In this document: in pieces, positions 50,157 to 64,000 of the stretch
Position numbering within the stretch: position 1 is the stretch's first letter
How the letters are laid out: each line of letters begins with the position of its first letter
Assembly: GCA_011800805.1 (NCBI GenBank)
Contig: MPNW01000028.1
Coordinates: forward strand, 129,686 to 193,685
DNA: 64,000 nt
Direction of reading: 5' to 3'
From: Hirudo medicinalis
Taxonomy: Eukaryota; Annelida; Clitellata; Hirudinida; Hirudinidae
Made by a program: the position numbers and the translations under genes
The notes under the pieces: model-generated
The model's input: the letters and a program-made list of their open reading frames with translations, nothing else
Told to the model about the DNA's origin: nothing
Databases searched by the model: none

Positions 50157-50633
50157 GTAAAATTGCTTATTTTAAATAAAAGGCTTGAAAAATAAGAATT
50201 TCTTTTTTATAACCTCAGAGAAAGAGATCAAAACTGTAGCATTTGAATTTTGTCGTAAAAGCTAAAATTTTCATTTCTCAAAACTAATGATTACTAAATA
50301 TTACTAATTAATTTAATAATTACTAAAATATCCACAAAAAATCTTGTTAGGTACGAGAATAATTAGATCAGGAGGCATTTCTTAAAGCATATTGAAAATT
50401 TATTGAAAAACACAAATGACATTATGATTGAGTAATATCTAAAATCCAAAATAATATTTATTTTAATTTCCGGAATAACATTGTAGGAATAAAAATAAGT
50501 GACAAAAGTCAAATATAGATGAATCGAGATCCACTGCTATTCCAGAAGTTAGTCCCAAGGAAGTTACCTCCCGTTTAAAGAGACTACGATATGCGATTAT
50601 TTAACAAATAAGTTTTGTATGACAATATGAGAG

Positions 50634-50990
50634 TCAAAAGTCCAAAAAGATAACGTAAAATAGAATAAATATGGAGCTAAAATAAGAATAAATAGCAAAG
50701 AAGAGGGAGTTTGTAATAGGTAAGAATTGAGAGAGGTCAAGTTTATTGACATAGCAACGCGACCTAGGGAAGGTGGTAGAGGTTACAATGTCGTCTGGTA
50801 GTCTGTTCCAGAAACGGACTATTCTATTGGAGAAGAAGTAATTGGTTGCGTTTATAGAACATGAAATTGGTCTTATTTTATAGGTATGGCCTCTCGTACC
50901 AGAATAGGAGGCCTGGTGGATGTTATTTATAAGGTTCATTTTTCTAGGCGCTGAACGTACGGCCACCTCTCTTTTTTCTCGCTGTTCCTA
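50634..50990 (-). mobile_element. LINE reverse-transcriptase C-terminal fragment
   Basis: The minus strand reads TRGHTYKIRPISCSINATNY and FFSNRIVRFWNRLPDDIVTS before a TAG-type stop, matching the end of non-LTR retrotransposon ORF2 (F-F-S-x-R-x-V-x-x-W-N-x-L-P). It differs from the CR1/L2-like family at 51.1 and 58.8 kb and runs in the opposite direction. 5' truncated at about 50990. Confidence 0.7.
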
Positions 50991-51065
50991 GAGTTTTTCC
51001 TCGGTTTTAGTGCTATTTCCGGCAGTAATTACACCATTGGATATGTGATTTCTGTGTTGGATTTC

Positions 51066-51412
51066 TCGTAACTAATAACGAAATAGTTTTATCAAGAGTT
51101 TCACATTTTGCCGGTCTGTTTTCAATTGTCTGTTGTGAGTGTGCTGCTCGACGTGGACCAATAGGATACGATATGCTAATGAGTTTGAATTTGTCCATGA
51201 AACCCGATCGCAGGCTTGCGCAATCACTCCGAAGAGCTGGAGTCTGCAAGGATTTTCGATTTCATCAATGTTGTGGTAAGAGATCTGGCAGTCGTCCTCG
51301 GCGCGCCGCTCCTTCTCATTTCTCTGGAAATCTCAAGAAATATTAGTGGTCTTAAAGTTCCGTTTGAACATACGCCACTCTAATCATGCTCTGATTTGTT
51401 ATCGTTCGTCGT
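51066..51412 (+). mobile_element. Internally deleted LINE derivative, short copy
   Basis: The 5' part (from AACGAAATAGTTTTATCAAG to CTGGAAATCTCAAGAA) aligns by eye with 58850-59115, and the 3' part (ATTAGTGGTCTTAAAGTTCC to GTTATCG) aligns with the end of the same element at 59704-59771. The whole enzyme-coding middle is absent. So only about 265 bp of head and 70 bp of tail remain. Confidence 0.75.
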
Positions 51413-52592
51413 CATGTACCCATGTGGTAACAATTTAATGATTTTAAATTATTAAATGTGAAGCATTCGTTCTGTGGTATCAGGATAACTCCTAAAAAAC
51501 AATGAGATTGCTGACGAAATCTTTAGATACATTAATCTTTAAATGCCTTGCTTGAAAGTATTTAGTAGGGAAGTCAGGCCAAATCCGGCCCGATAATATT
51601 CCTAGATTTCCCTTTTCCCGTAAATAAACCTTAATGATGGACACTTTTTCTGAAAAATTTTATAAAAATGGATGATAAGCTACAATTATTTTGTTCGCTA
51701 TGAAGGCACGGTGATACAGCCAACGCTAGCAGTTCATTTTTTAAAGTTTGTTTACAAAACTTAACTCCTCCTCTTATTAAGTAAATGAATATTAAGTGTG
51801 GAAATCATCAGGGACAAGATTTTTTTTTTCCCCAGATTTGTTTCTTTGTTCAAAAATATTGTACATTGTTTAATGCTACTTGTTGCCCAAAAATCCCATG
51901 CTAAATAAAATTAGTTTTTATTTAACTAATATGACTAATTATTTTTTGAAAGCAATTTTAATTATTAAAAAAATTAGTAAATTAAATAATTCTATAATAT
52001 TCAGAAAGGTTATCATCACCCCTTTCGAAATATGTGCCATTTAAAAACTTTCTGTTCACAGTCCTCAAATTTTGCAAAAAAAAACCAGACCCCCTGCTTG
52101 AGTAACCAGGCTCATTTTTTGGATCAAGCAATTAGGGGCTCATTCAATGCGAGGTCCAAATGCTTAAAGGAACTGACAGCTAAGCATGCAAATTGCATTG
52201 CCTGTATTAATTTTATAAAACCATTACAAAAATCATTTGAGAAAAAATCTTTCCCCAACAACTAAGTCCAATTGGCTTGCCAAGAATCCAAATGACTTGC
52301 ACACTAGAGTTCAAACATATCGTGTGTCCAAAACTTTCAGAATTTAGCGAAAGATAAATTGAACAAATTACGGAGTGATAACCCCAAGAAATTTTGAACT
52401 AGTAAAAAAAGAACAGAAACCAACATACCAATGAAAACTGCAAAATCCAGCCAAAAGAACAAAATCATCCAAAAATATTTGTTCTAATGCCAGATAATAC
52501 AAGGATGAGCAATCCCTCCAAACATGGACTAAAACCAACCACACATGCAAAAGCATTTGATCACATCTTGGATTCATCTGAGACAGTGATCA
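51413..52592. other. Intergenic
   Basis: AT-rich sequence downstream of the minus-strand CDCA3-like gene. A plus-strand frame at 52032-52265 (77 codons, with CLSNQAHFLDQAIRGSFNAR and several cysteines) looks mildly protein-like and could be a transposon fragment. I cannot assign it. Confidence 0.35.
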
Positions 52593-53427
52593 TCAATTTG
52601 TAAAGTTTTCCTTGTCTGATGCAGTATTATGGCTCAACCGCTCTGCCACTTTTCGGAGTTGCTTCCTCTTCACAATTTCTACTGGTTGATCAGGGTAGCA
52701 GTTCCTGGTGGTAAGCGGAGACCTTGTTGCAATGGCTGGAAATCTAGAAGATGGTGGAGTCGAGTCAAACTGCAGCTTCAGCTTAATGCTTTCTTTTGAA
52801 TCTGCTGCTTCTGGCTCGGGGATTGGAACAATTGTATCTAAAAAAAATATATAATGTTTCGGAACGGCAAATACTTATACGTATGTTTGAAAATTTCAAA
52901 GTCCTATCAAATTAAAAAAGTGAATTAAGATAGATGCCATCAACTCAATTTGTCTCTAATTAGGATTTCAGCTAAATACCTTGTTGTAATACTCCAGGCT
53001 CCACATTTTTTGATTTTGTCAAAATGCTATCACACTCAAGCTCATTTTTAGCATCTGATGAATCAGCAAGAACTTGCTTCTTTGTAAAATCAGTGCTGCT
53101 GCTGCTAACATTCCCTAAGTGAAAATAAATATTAATAATTTTATTTTTAAGCAAGCAAATGCAGCTAACCATAAACTATTGGTGTCCTAGTAACATGAAG
53201 TGATGGAGATCGAGGGTCTTCTAGAACAACAGCTGTGTTGTGGGGATGTTGAATGGGAGTCCTGTCTATGCCAATACTTGGCGATCTTGGATCAAATTGT
53301 GTTTGATGAACACTCCTTCTAACAGGAGTTGACAATTCACACTCCTCATCAAAATCGTTTTCTTTGCCAAGAGATATTCCCATTTTGTTGCTTTGAGAGC
53401 TATTCTTCACAAACGCACCGTAACGAG
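52593..53427 (-). CDS. CDCA3-like (Tome-1-type) mitotic protein
   Basis: CDCA3/Tome-1 is an F-box-like adaptor and APC/C substrate that promotes mitotic entry by removing Wee1. Exons: up to 53427 (start probably the ATG at 53383, MGISLGKEN) to 53170, 53114-52980, 52837-52593 (TGA), with matching phases. Diagnostic motifs are two DPRSPS repeats, each followed by a T-P: DPRSPSIGIDRTPIQ and DPRSPSLHVTRTPI. The C-terminus has ATRSPLTTRNC and ends DKENFTN, like the RSPLT and DKEN ends of vertebrate CDCA3. Middle parts are low-complexity (SSSS, acidic). Length from 53383 is about 207 residues, near the family's 270. An upstream non-coding or coding exon is possible. The match rests on short motifs from memory. 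Confidence 0.72.
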
Positions 53428-54758
53428 CTAAGTTCGAACAAGTGAAATAAAATTATAATTAGAAACATTTTATTATGCAACACTTTATTTCTATCTTATG
53501 CGTATTTAAAGTTCTGGGGTGTTAATCACATTTTCATGCACCATTCTAGCGAACATAATTGCAGGGCAACATAATTAGAAATAAGTCCAACCTGGAAGTA
53601 AGTAGTCCAAAAGGCTCCTGTTCGAAAGAAGCCCAATAAACGAAAACCTCAATTCGAAATTGCCACCCAAAAACACCGCCGGTAGAATTTCGCAACAATA
53701 ACCCTCTGAATTTTGTACGAACCAATAAGGTTGTCCCAATGTTGCAACTTAAATATTCACTAAATTGTGTACAAAAAAGAAAAAAGTTAAAGTTATTGCT
53801 TTAAAAAAATTAAATATGTATTTTTTTAATTATTAACGTATAAATGATCTATATACATGCTGTCACCATTTATAATCTGAAAAATTCAGTCAGTTGTTGC
53901 GAAAGGTGCAATGCAATTTATTTACTTTTCCATTTATTTTCTAATCTTTCTTTTCAATCCAAGCAATTTTCAGCAGATATGACGCCTGGCCAGGGACGTC
54001 TTTGAGGGGGGGGGGGGGAACGTCCCTGTGCCTGGCTCTATACCAGATGCAAGCTTTCGCACAACTTGATATTACCTTTTTATTTTTGCTTCTCGCAAAA
54101 AGGGGGGAGCAACATGATTCGTGGATGAGGGTGGGGTGCGTTTAGTTATCACTTGAAAAGTTAAAAAGTCCAATGTCCCGAACAATACAAATCTCTTTGA
54201 AGAACATTAGCGTACAGGTTAGCTTAGTTGAGGTTGCGTTCCTGACAAATCGCGGTTTTATCTTCATATCCTATTCGGATGCATAAGACAATCAAAAGAT
54301 CGGCTAAATACAATAACAACTGATCAACATTTTTTAAATATTGTTTTCTGCGCACCTGCAGGTATATCGATCGTTCCACATCAATCTATGTATGAGTTTC
54401 GTATCCAAATGCGTAAAAAATACATAGGAATAATATATTATTATATAATTAAAATGCATTTAAATATCAAGTGTCAAAGTACCGAAGAATAATATATTAT
54501 TATGTAATTAAAAATTAGCGTTCCTTTGTAGCGACTTACTTCAAGCTTGATAAAAACATTTTAAAATATGTTTCTTTGAATTACATTTAAAATGCCTACT
54601 TGAAGAAATAAATATCACTCTCTTTTGATTGGATTATTCGCACTTATTAATTCTTCGAGTTATTATGTTAATTCGCTAGTGCCGATGTTTATTATGAACA
54701 CTTTCGCGATGGAATTAATGTAACGTTGGGTTTTTGTTAAGGCATAATATATTGTGCC
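53428..54758. promoter_or_regulatory. Divergent intergenic region between CDCA3-like and TMEM180-like genes
   Basis: The two genes point away from each other, so this 1.3 kb holds both 5' ends. It contains a hairpin with a G13 loop (53991-54028) and AT-rich stretches (54420-54500, with near-repeated GAATAATATATTATTAT). No named promoter element can be supported. Confidence 0.4.
53991..54028. repeat. Inverted repeat around a run of 13 G
   Basis: CAGGGACGT at 53991-53999 and its complement ACGTCCCTG at 54020-54028 flank a 20-base loop holding thirteen consecutive G. It could fold as a hairpin or take part in a G-quadruplex. The length of the G run may also be a sequencing slip. Confidence 0.6.
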
Positions 54759-57077
54759 ATGGGCGAACTAATAAGCTTGTATTACGGATCTATTTCCTTT
54801 TTTGTTGTTATTTTACATAATGTATTCTTATTATATCATGTTGACGTGTTTGTCAACATTTACAAGATCGATAAGTTCTCTTTTTGGATTGCCGAAATAA
54901 TTTTTCTTTTATGGAACTCTTTCAACGATCCATTGTTTGGATGGATTAGCGACAGGAAATACCTACAAGGGGTTGCGCATATGAGTCAAAATGAAGTTGT
55001 TGATAGAAGAATTAAAGCTCTGTTATGGAATGGTCCACTTCTCTCTTGTGGGTTCCTCCTATTTTGGTTTTCATGGGAGAGCCCTTTCATTCAATTTATG
55101 GTGTGCTTATGCGCTTATGATGGTTTCCTCACCATGATTGATCTACACCATTCTGCCCTTTTGGCTGATTTATCCATTTCCTCACAAAGTAGAACGAAGT
55201 TAAACATGTTTTGTTCATTATTTAGTGCTCTAGGCTCTTTGCTAGTTTTTATTTCTTATGTGTTTTGGGACAAAAGTAACTATGCTCCATTCCAAAATTT
55301 CTGTTTGGTCACATCTGTTGTTGCTTTGGTGGGATTCATTGTCAGTACACAGTTGCTCAGCCAAGCTTATACTAATTCCAGTCGAATGCAACAAGGGTCA
55401 TTTTGGTTAGTCATTAACATCTTGTTTTAAAATATGTCAACTGAAGATGTTGAGTGGATTTCATTTGAATTGAAATTGTAACACATCTACAATTCTTTGA
55501 TGCATGATACTGATATACAGTGATCCCAATAGTCTGAATCATGATGATAATGATTGCAAGAATAAAGAGGCCATGAAGAAATTCCTGGTGCAGCTGGCAG
55601 GTCACAGAAATTTTTTGCTCTTCACTGCGATGAACCTCGTTCAGGTGGATCAAATTTTTGTAAATATTTACCTGAGAACAACATTATAGCTAATGCATGA
55701 AATAATTTGTCCAAAGATACATTTCATTTGATACCAAATGTTTAAGCAAATTATATTGTTTCTATATGGTTTACAACTTTCTTTAAAACAGGTGTTTCAT
55801 TGCCATTTCAATAGCAATTTTTTCCCACTGTTTCTGACAATCCTTCTTGGAGAAAATGCTTCTCCTTTTATCTGCTCCTTGCTGCTGGGTATGTGTTGCT
55901 AAGTCTGTATTTGAATTTTGGCAATCTTTCTGGTGCCTTGTATTTATATCCACATTGGATGTGAAGGCACTACAACCACCTGACCGTTTATGTAGCACCA
56001 TTTCCCAAGGGTTCACCCTTTGATGCAGCATCAGGTTGAGAACACCACCGTTGCTTTTACTGTAGGAATGCAACCTTCCGAATAATTAACAAAATTAATT
56101 TTCCTACGATATCATTTGCTTTTGTTATCAATAATATTACTTTATCATTTGTTGATTATTAAAATACATTTGCTGTCATTTATAATATTTCAGGTGCTTC
56201 GTTCGTGGCACCTCACTTAAACAACATGTACTTCCTTGTCCTCTGCAGAAAGTACGGAGCATACAGAGTGATCAAGTTTCTATTTTTATTCAAATTTCTA
56301 CTTAGCTCCTTAATGTACCTCTGCGGTAGGAATAATGTGTGGCTACTCGCTCTCTTCATAGCCAGGTATTTAATAGATTTTTACGTTCAATGCAAAAATT
56401 AAGTTACTTCTAGTAAATATGTAAAGTTTAAGTTATGTTAAATAACAGCATGTATTTTTATAGCATTTAGATGGAGTTAATAAAAATAATATGTATGAAA
56501 TTAACACAATGCAAAAGTCAATGATGTGTAATTTTGCATTTTGTAATGTAAATATTCAAAAAATCTAATGAATTTCAAATGGCCCACTTCCAGTAACAGA
56601 GTATTCACTGAGGGAACTTGCAAGCTCTTGAATCTTGTTGTTACAGACCTGGTGGATGAAGATTTTGTCTTAAATCATAGAAAACAAGCAGTTTCTGCCC
56701 TGATATTTGGTACCCTTGCCTTATTCTCCAAGCCTGGACAAACCTTTGCTCCTATAATTGGCACTGCACTTCTATCTTTTTATACAGGTCAGTCTCTAAA
56801 TAGTAATATCATGTTAAAGTCTCATGCAGAGCATCCATTTTCACCTGCAGGCCAAGATGTGTTTGATGTAAGAAGTGATACTGAAATATCAGAGATGGTT
56901 GGAAATCCATCGCATTTGCCAAATTATCAAGAAGGCGTCTTCAGCCTTCTCATTATTGTTCCAATTTTCTGCTCTGTCCTTCAACTTGTTTCCTGGCATT
57001 TCTTTGATCTCCATGGGAAGCGTCTGGACCTTGTTAAGTCTCTAAGATCAAATTTGAGATTGATACCTGTTTTTTAA
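54759..57077 (+). CDS. TMEM180: TMEM180/MFSD13A-like major facilitator protein
   Basis: Five exons: 54759-55405, 55521-55644, 55792-55888, 56194-56365 and 56594-57077 (TAA). Phases agree and give 507 residues, close to the vertebrate protein (about 517). Recognisable blocks in order: [138 protein letters not shown]. These match my memory of TMEM180 almost block for block. It is an MFS-fold membrane protein whose substrate I do not know. The third intron carries SINE copy 4. A plus-strand frame at 57497-57703 is more likely 3' UTR. Confidence 0.9.
55960..56080 (-). mobile_element. tRNA-derived SINE, diverged copy 4
   Basis: TGTGAAGGCACTACAACCACC, CGTTTATGTAGCACC and TGTAGGAATGCAACC follow the family order but with many changes. 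It lies in the third intron of the TMEM180-like gene, antisense to it. The two internal promoter boxes are badly eroded. Confidence 0.55.
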
Positions 57078-58848
57078 AAGCAATCTTTTAAGAATGACCT
57101 CCAATGTCGTAATAAGTTAATCTGCTTTATTGTAATGACCATATTTTTATAACACTAAATCAAATGTTTGGAGCTTGCAAATTTCATATGCTCTTAAAAT
57201 GTAACTTGTTTTCTTTTGTGTAAGGTCACTCAAGCTGCCTTTGTGCCTTAACATAAGGTTAGGCAACGAAAAATGTGTTATATATGTATAATACTGTACT
57301 TTATTATCCTGATGAATGGTATTTAAGGTTTGTTTACTTCTTTAAGAGATCACATGCACGGCAACTGGTGGTATTTCTGTTATTAAAATTAAGATTTTTA
57401 TCAATTATTTATTGCATTTTGAAACTTCATTGAAGACCATCTTTGTGAATCACCTCAATCTTAAACATTTTCCATTGTAAAGTTTGCCTGTGATACTTGA
57501 TTTTGTTTTTCTTAATCAAATATTCTTCAAATTTACTGCTAGCATTTTATTTATACTTGTGGATGAATCTTTATGTTGGTGATAAGTTCTTGTGTTTTGT
57601 TGGATTGTGGGGTGAACCATTTAAGATCAAAAGTTTGACAACTGCAAGGGAAGAAACTGATGTTTACAATGTCAAAAGCGGGGACGAAGCAATAATCATT
57701 TAACTTAATTTTCACAATTCATGCTTCAAGAAAATTTGTTAAAACAAACAGCAGAAAAGTGAATTGGTATTTCTTGAGAATTATATTTGTTCTAGGAAAG
57801 CTGCCGAGTGAGGTAGACTGTGGGGTTACGGAGTGCACAACTGAATTTTGGTGAAGTGAAGTCACATTGCGACAATAACTTCCTTCACAATAGTGTGGAC
57901 AGCTTTCGAGAGGTGCTCATAATCTAGATGAATTTCAAAGTCCCCAGGAAACCAGAGCTGGGGTTTGCTTCAAAGGGCAAAGCTTTGAGGGACAAATTGG
58001 GATCGTAACCATTTAAGCCAAGTAAAATGGATTCATCCATATCATGACATATTAAGGAAATAAATTTCTTACTGGGTTGGACAATTTTTCCCTGTCCGAA
58101 AAAAAACTGTTCGTACCTCGAGTTATGCTGGTAGCGATATAAATTCTACAAGAAAAAAATCAGTCTTATGATTAGGTAATCTAAAACAAATGGCATGTCA
58201 CTACTGCAAAACGGATTATAAATTTGTGTATCAAAATCTACATGTCGTTTTTTTTTTATCAAATTGTCTTGTCTGAATATTATCTGTGAGTAAGCTGAAT
58301 AACCAAGGATGTGGCAAGAATGTGAACAATAACCTAATACATTCACCTTGAACAAGTTTTTTTGCTCCATTGCCTTTGCTAGGGAAAGTCTTAGACACTT
58401 GCAAAGTAATAAGAGATAGATTTTCATAGCCTTTGAGCCAGTCCAAGGCTTGTCTGAAGATTGACATGCATCAACTGCATGTCATCAGCACGCATCAACA
58501 TGCCTCCAATCCATGTTCACTATCAGCGCATGAATCAATTAGGTACTTTAATCCAGGTGGTAGAACAATCTGATGGAACGACAACATTTCATATATTAAA
58601 CCTTACTTCAGAGTTATTAATAAAATATTGCTAATGAAACACTGTAACGTTATAAATATTTCAATGTCTCGCTACTCGCTAGAGCTAGGGATTACAATTT
58701 GAATACCTGCAACTTTTATGCTATTTTATCGTCGATTGGAGGGGTATAACAAAAAGATCAAGCAAAAACGCTCATTTCGAAGTCGCTCTATTTGGCGTCG
58801 CCATTCCCTACAAGATCTAAATTTGATTAATTTTAGCTACAGCTTTTC
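57078..58848. other. Downstream of TMEM180-like gene, nothing supported
   Basis: Presumed 3' UTR followed by intergenic DNA. Minus-strand ORFs at 58146-58467 lack motifs and look like chance. No repeat recognised until the LINE head at 58849. Confidence 0.4.
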
Positions 58849-59771
58849 CTAATTAACAACTAAATAGTTTTATCAATAGTTTCGCATTTTGCCGGTCTGT
58901 TTTCTATTTGTTGTCTGTTATGAGTGCTGCTCGACATGGACCAATAGCATATGATATGCTAACGAGTTTGAATTTGTCCGTGAAGCTTATACAATCACTT
59001 CGAAGAGCTGGAGTCCTTCGCAAGGATTTTCGCTTTCATCACTATCGTGGAAGAAGATCTGGCAATCGTCATCCTTGGCGCGCCGTTTCGCCTCATTCCT
59101 CTGATCGCCACCTCAAGAATAGAGCTGTCTCAAACGTCTGGTTCGGTCTCCTTAATATTAGGTCACTCAATAACAAAGTTGTCAGGATGATGGATCTGTT
59201 GCATCAGGAGGACATCGACGTTTCCTCCATGACTGAAAACTTGCACGATATCGGTTCATTCGCCTTGGATCGTCTCAGGGCGGCTGCCTTCACAGTAACT
59301 GACTGCCCTCGTCCACGTGATCCGAACGACGCTCCCTCTACATTGTTATGCGTCAATCATGGTGGAGTTGCGTACTGGTACAAACTGTCCGCAACCTTGG
59401 GATCTGGCTAGACTCAGACTGTTCCAGGACCACTCATATCAATAAAACAACTCGTTCCTGCTATGCATCTCTCAGGGAAATTCGTAGCATCGCTGCTCCA
59501 CTCTCACTTGACGTGCGGAAGCTTCTCATTATGTCTTTTATCCTATCATAGATTGATTACGGCAATTCAACTCTGGTATGTCTACCTGCCTGCTGCTGTT
59601 GGCCCACAGATCTGGAATATACTCCCCCCTCGATTACCAACACTGAACCAGCCGGATTTCACTCCGCCCTCAAAACATTCTTCTTCAAAGAAAGCTTCCC
59701 TCTACATTAGTGGTCTTGAAGTTCTCTTGAACATACGCCACCCTAATCAAACTCTGTATCGTTATCGTTAG
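58849..59771 (+). mobile_element. Internally deleted CR1/L2-like LINE, long copy
   Basis: Reads in three pieces: a head with the start of the endonuclease (SNVWFGLLNIRSLNNKVVRM, LLHQEDIDVSSMTENLHD, AAAFTVTDCPRP), then the reverse-transcriptase C-terminal side (VRNLGIWLDSDCSRTTHINK, SCYASLREIRSIAAPLSLDV, RKLLIMSFILS), then the ORF end (PAAVGPQIWNILPPRLPTLN, HPNQTLYRYR and a stop). The RT catalytic core is missing. The tail is TATCGTTATCGTTA. The head and tail sequences also form the 51.1-kb copy, and the tail the 40.2-kb copy. Confidence 0.8.
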
Positions 59772-60181
59772 CTGAGTTTTCCGCGGTTCCTCTTCGACCA
59801 ATCATGCTTCAGCGTTGATATTAATTATTCATAAAACCTTCGTTTATTCTGCGAAAAAAAAGTGACCGGGAATGAGAAATTTCATGGGAAGTTGAAACAT
59901 CGAAAATCACGCATTGGCAAACCAATCGCTAGGCAAACGATATCTTTCAAGGATCAATCTATTCCCCTCCCGTAAAAACTAAACTTTCCCTGGAAAAAAC
60001 CCACATTTTTCCATACTTATTCCTGGATGAACCACCTTTAAATTCACTTAACTTAAATGAGACAAAAATGCCACAGCACAATTACAGCAAGTATTTTCTT
60101 TACAAAATAGACCAACATTGCTTATCAGGAAACAAATGTTTGAGCATTGAATTCATGAACAAATATTTACAATAATTCATT
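59772..60181. other. Tail-to-tail spacer before the tankyrase 3' end
   Basis: Short spacer holding the presumed 3' UTR of the minus-strand tankyrase gene. No other feature seen. Confidence 0.45.

Positions 60182-64000
<3,819 letters not shown>

Noticed and set aside
55504..55689. Reading the TMEM180-like second exon through to VDQIFVNIYLRTTL
   Set aside because: The next family block ([15 protein letters not shown]) is found in phase at 55792, so the exon ends at 55644.

Overview
This is a window of nuclear DNA from an animal. It is AT-rich, its genes are split by GT-AG introns, and most of the non-coding space is transposon debris and microsatellites. The gene set (anoctamin, TMEM216 of the ciliary transition zone, tankyrase, a TMEM180/MFSD13A-type transporter, a CDCA3-like mitotic protein, SRCR/ZP receptors) is metazoan. 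Several repeat-borne proteins resemble 'uncharacterized' proteins I recall as common in arthropod genomes, so a non-insect arthropod is my best guess, but the sequence does not prove it.

Layout. 1-2.15 kb (+): the last five coding exons of an anoctamin. 2.8-6.5 kb (-): a complete-looking receptor gene (signal peptide, two SRCR domains, ZP domain, hexa-arginine cleavage site, membrane helix). 7-12 kb: a broken repeat-borne gene, a LINE fragment, then about 2 kb of (AAT/AAC)n and (TTC/TTA)n tracts. 14.3-16 kb (-): an F-box/LRR-type gene. 16.7-20.7 kb: a SINE copy, an assembly gap, a Helitron-like repeat ORF, a 2.1-kb hAT transposon and the front half of another repeat-borne gene. 22-31.2 kb (-): a second SRCR gene, signal peptide plus three SRCR domains. 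Its introns hold a Tc1 element nested inside a hAT element and other fragments. 31.6-32.3 kb (+): TMEM216. 33.7-38 kb (-): a 1269-residue C2H2 zinc-finger protein. 38-52.6 kb: gene-poor, with LINE 3' ends, a broken repeat gene and a small retroposon insertion. 52.6-53.4 kb (-): CDCA3-like. 54.8-57.1 kb (+): TMEM180-like. 58.8-59.8 kb: an internally deleted LINE. 60.2-64 kb (-): the 3' half of tankyrase (ankyrin repeats, SAM, PARP catalytic domain).

The genes do not form one pathway. The strongest biological signal is the pair of SRCR receptor genes, which share a signal exon of 82 nt and a three-exon SRCR unit whose 53-nt middle exon carries an extra pair of cysteines. Three places (8.9-9.1, 14.9-15.2 and 16.9-17.6 kb) show the same 119-127-bp sequence on both sides of an N gap. 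These are assembly artefacts, not biology. Exon boundaries given here come from reading splice sites and phases by eye, with no transcript evidence.
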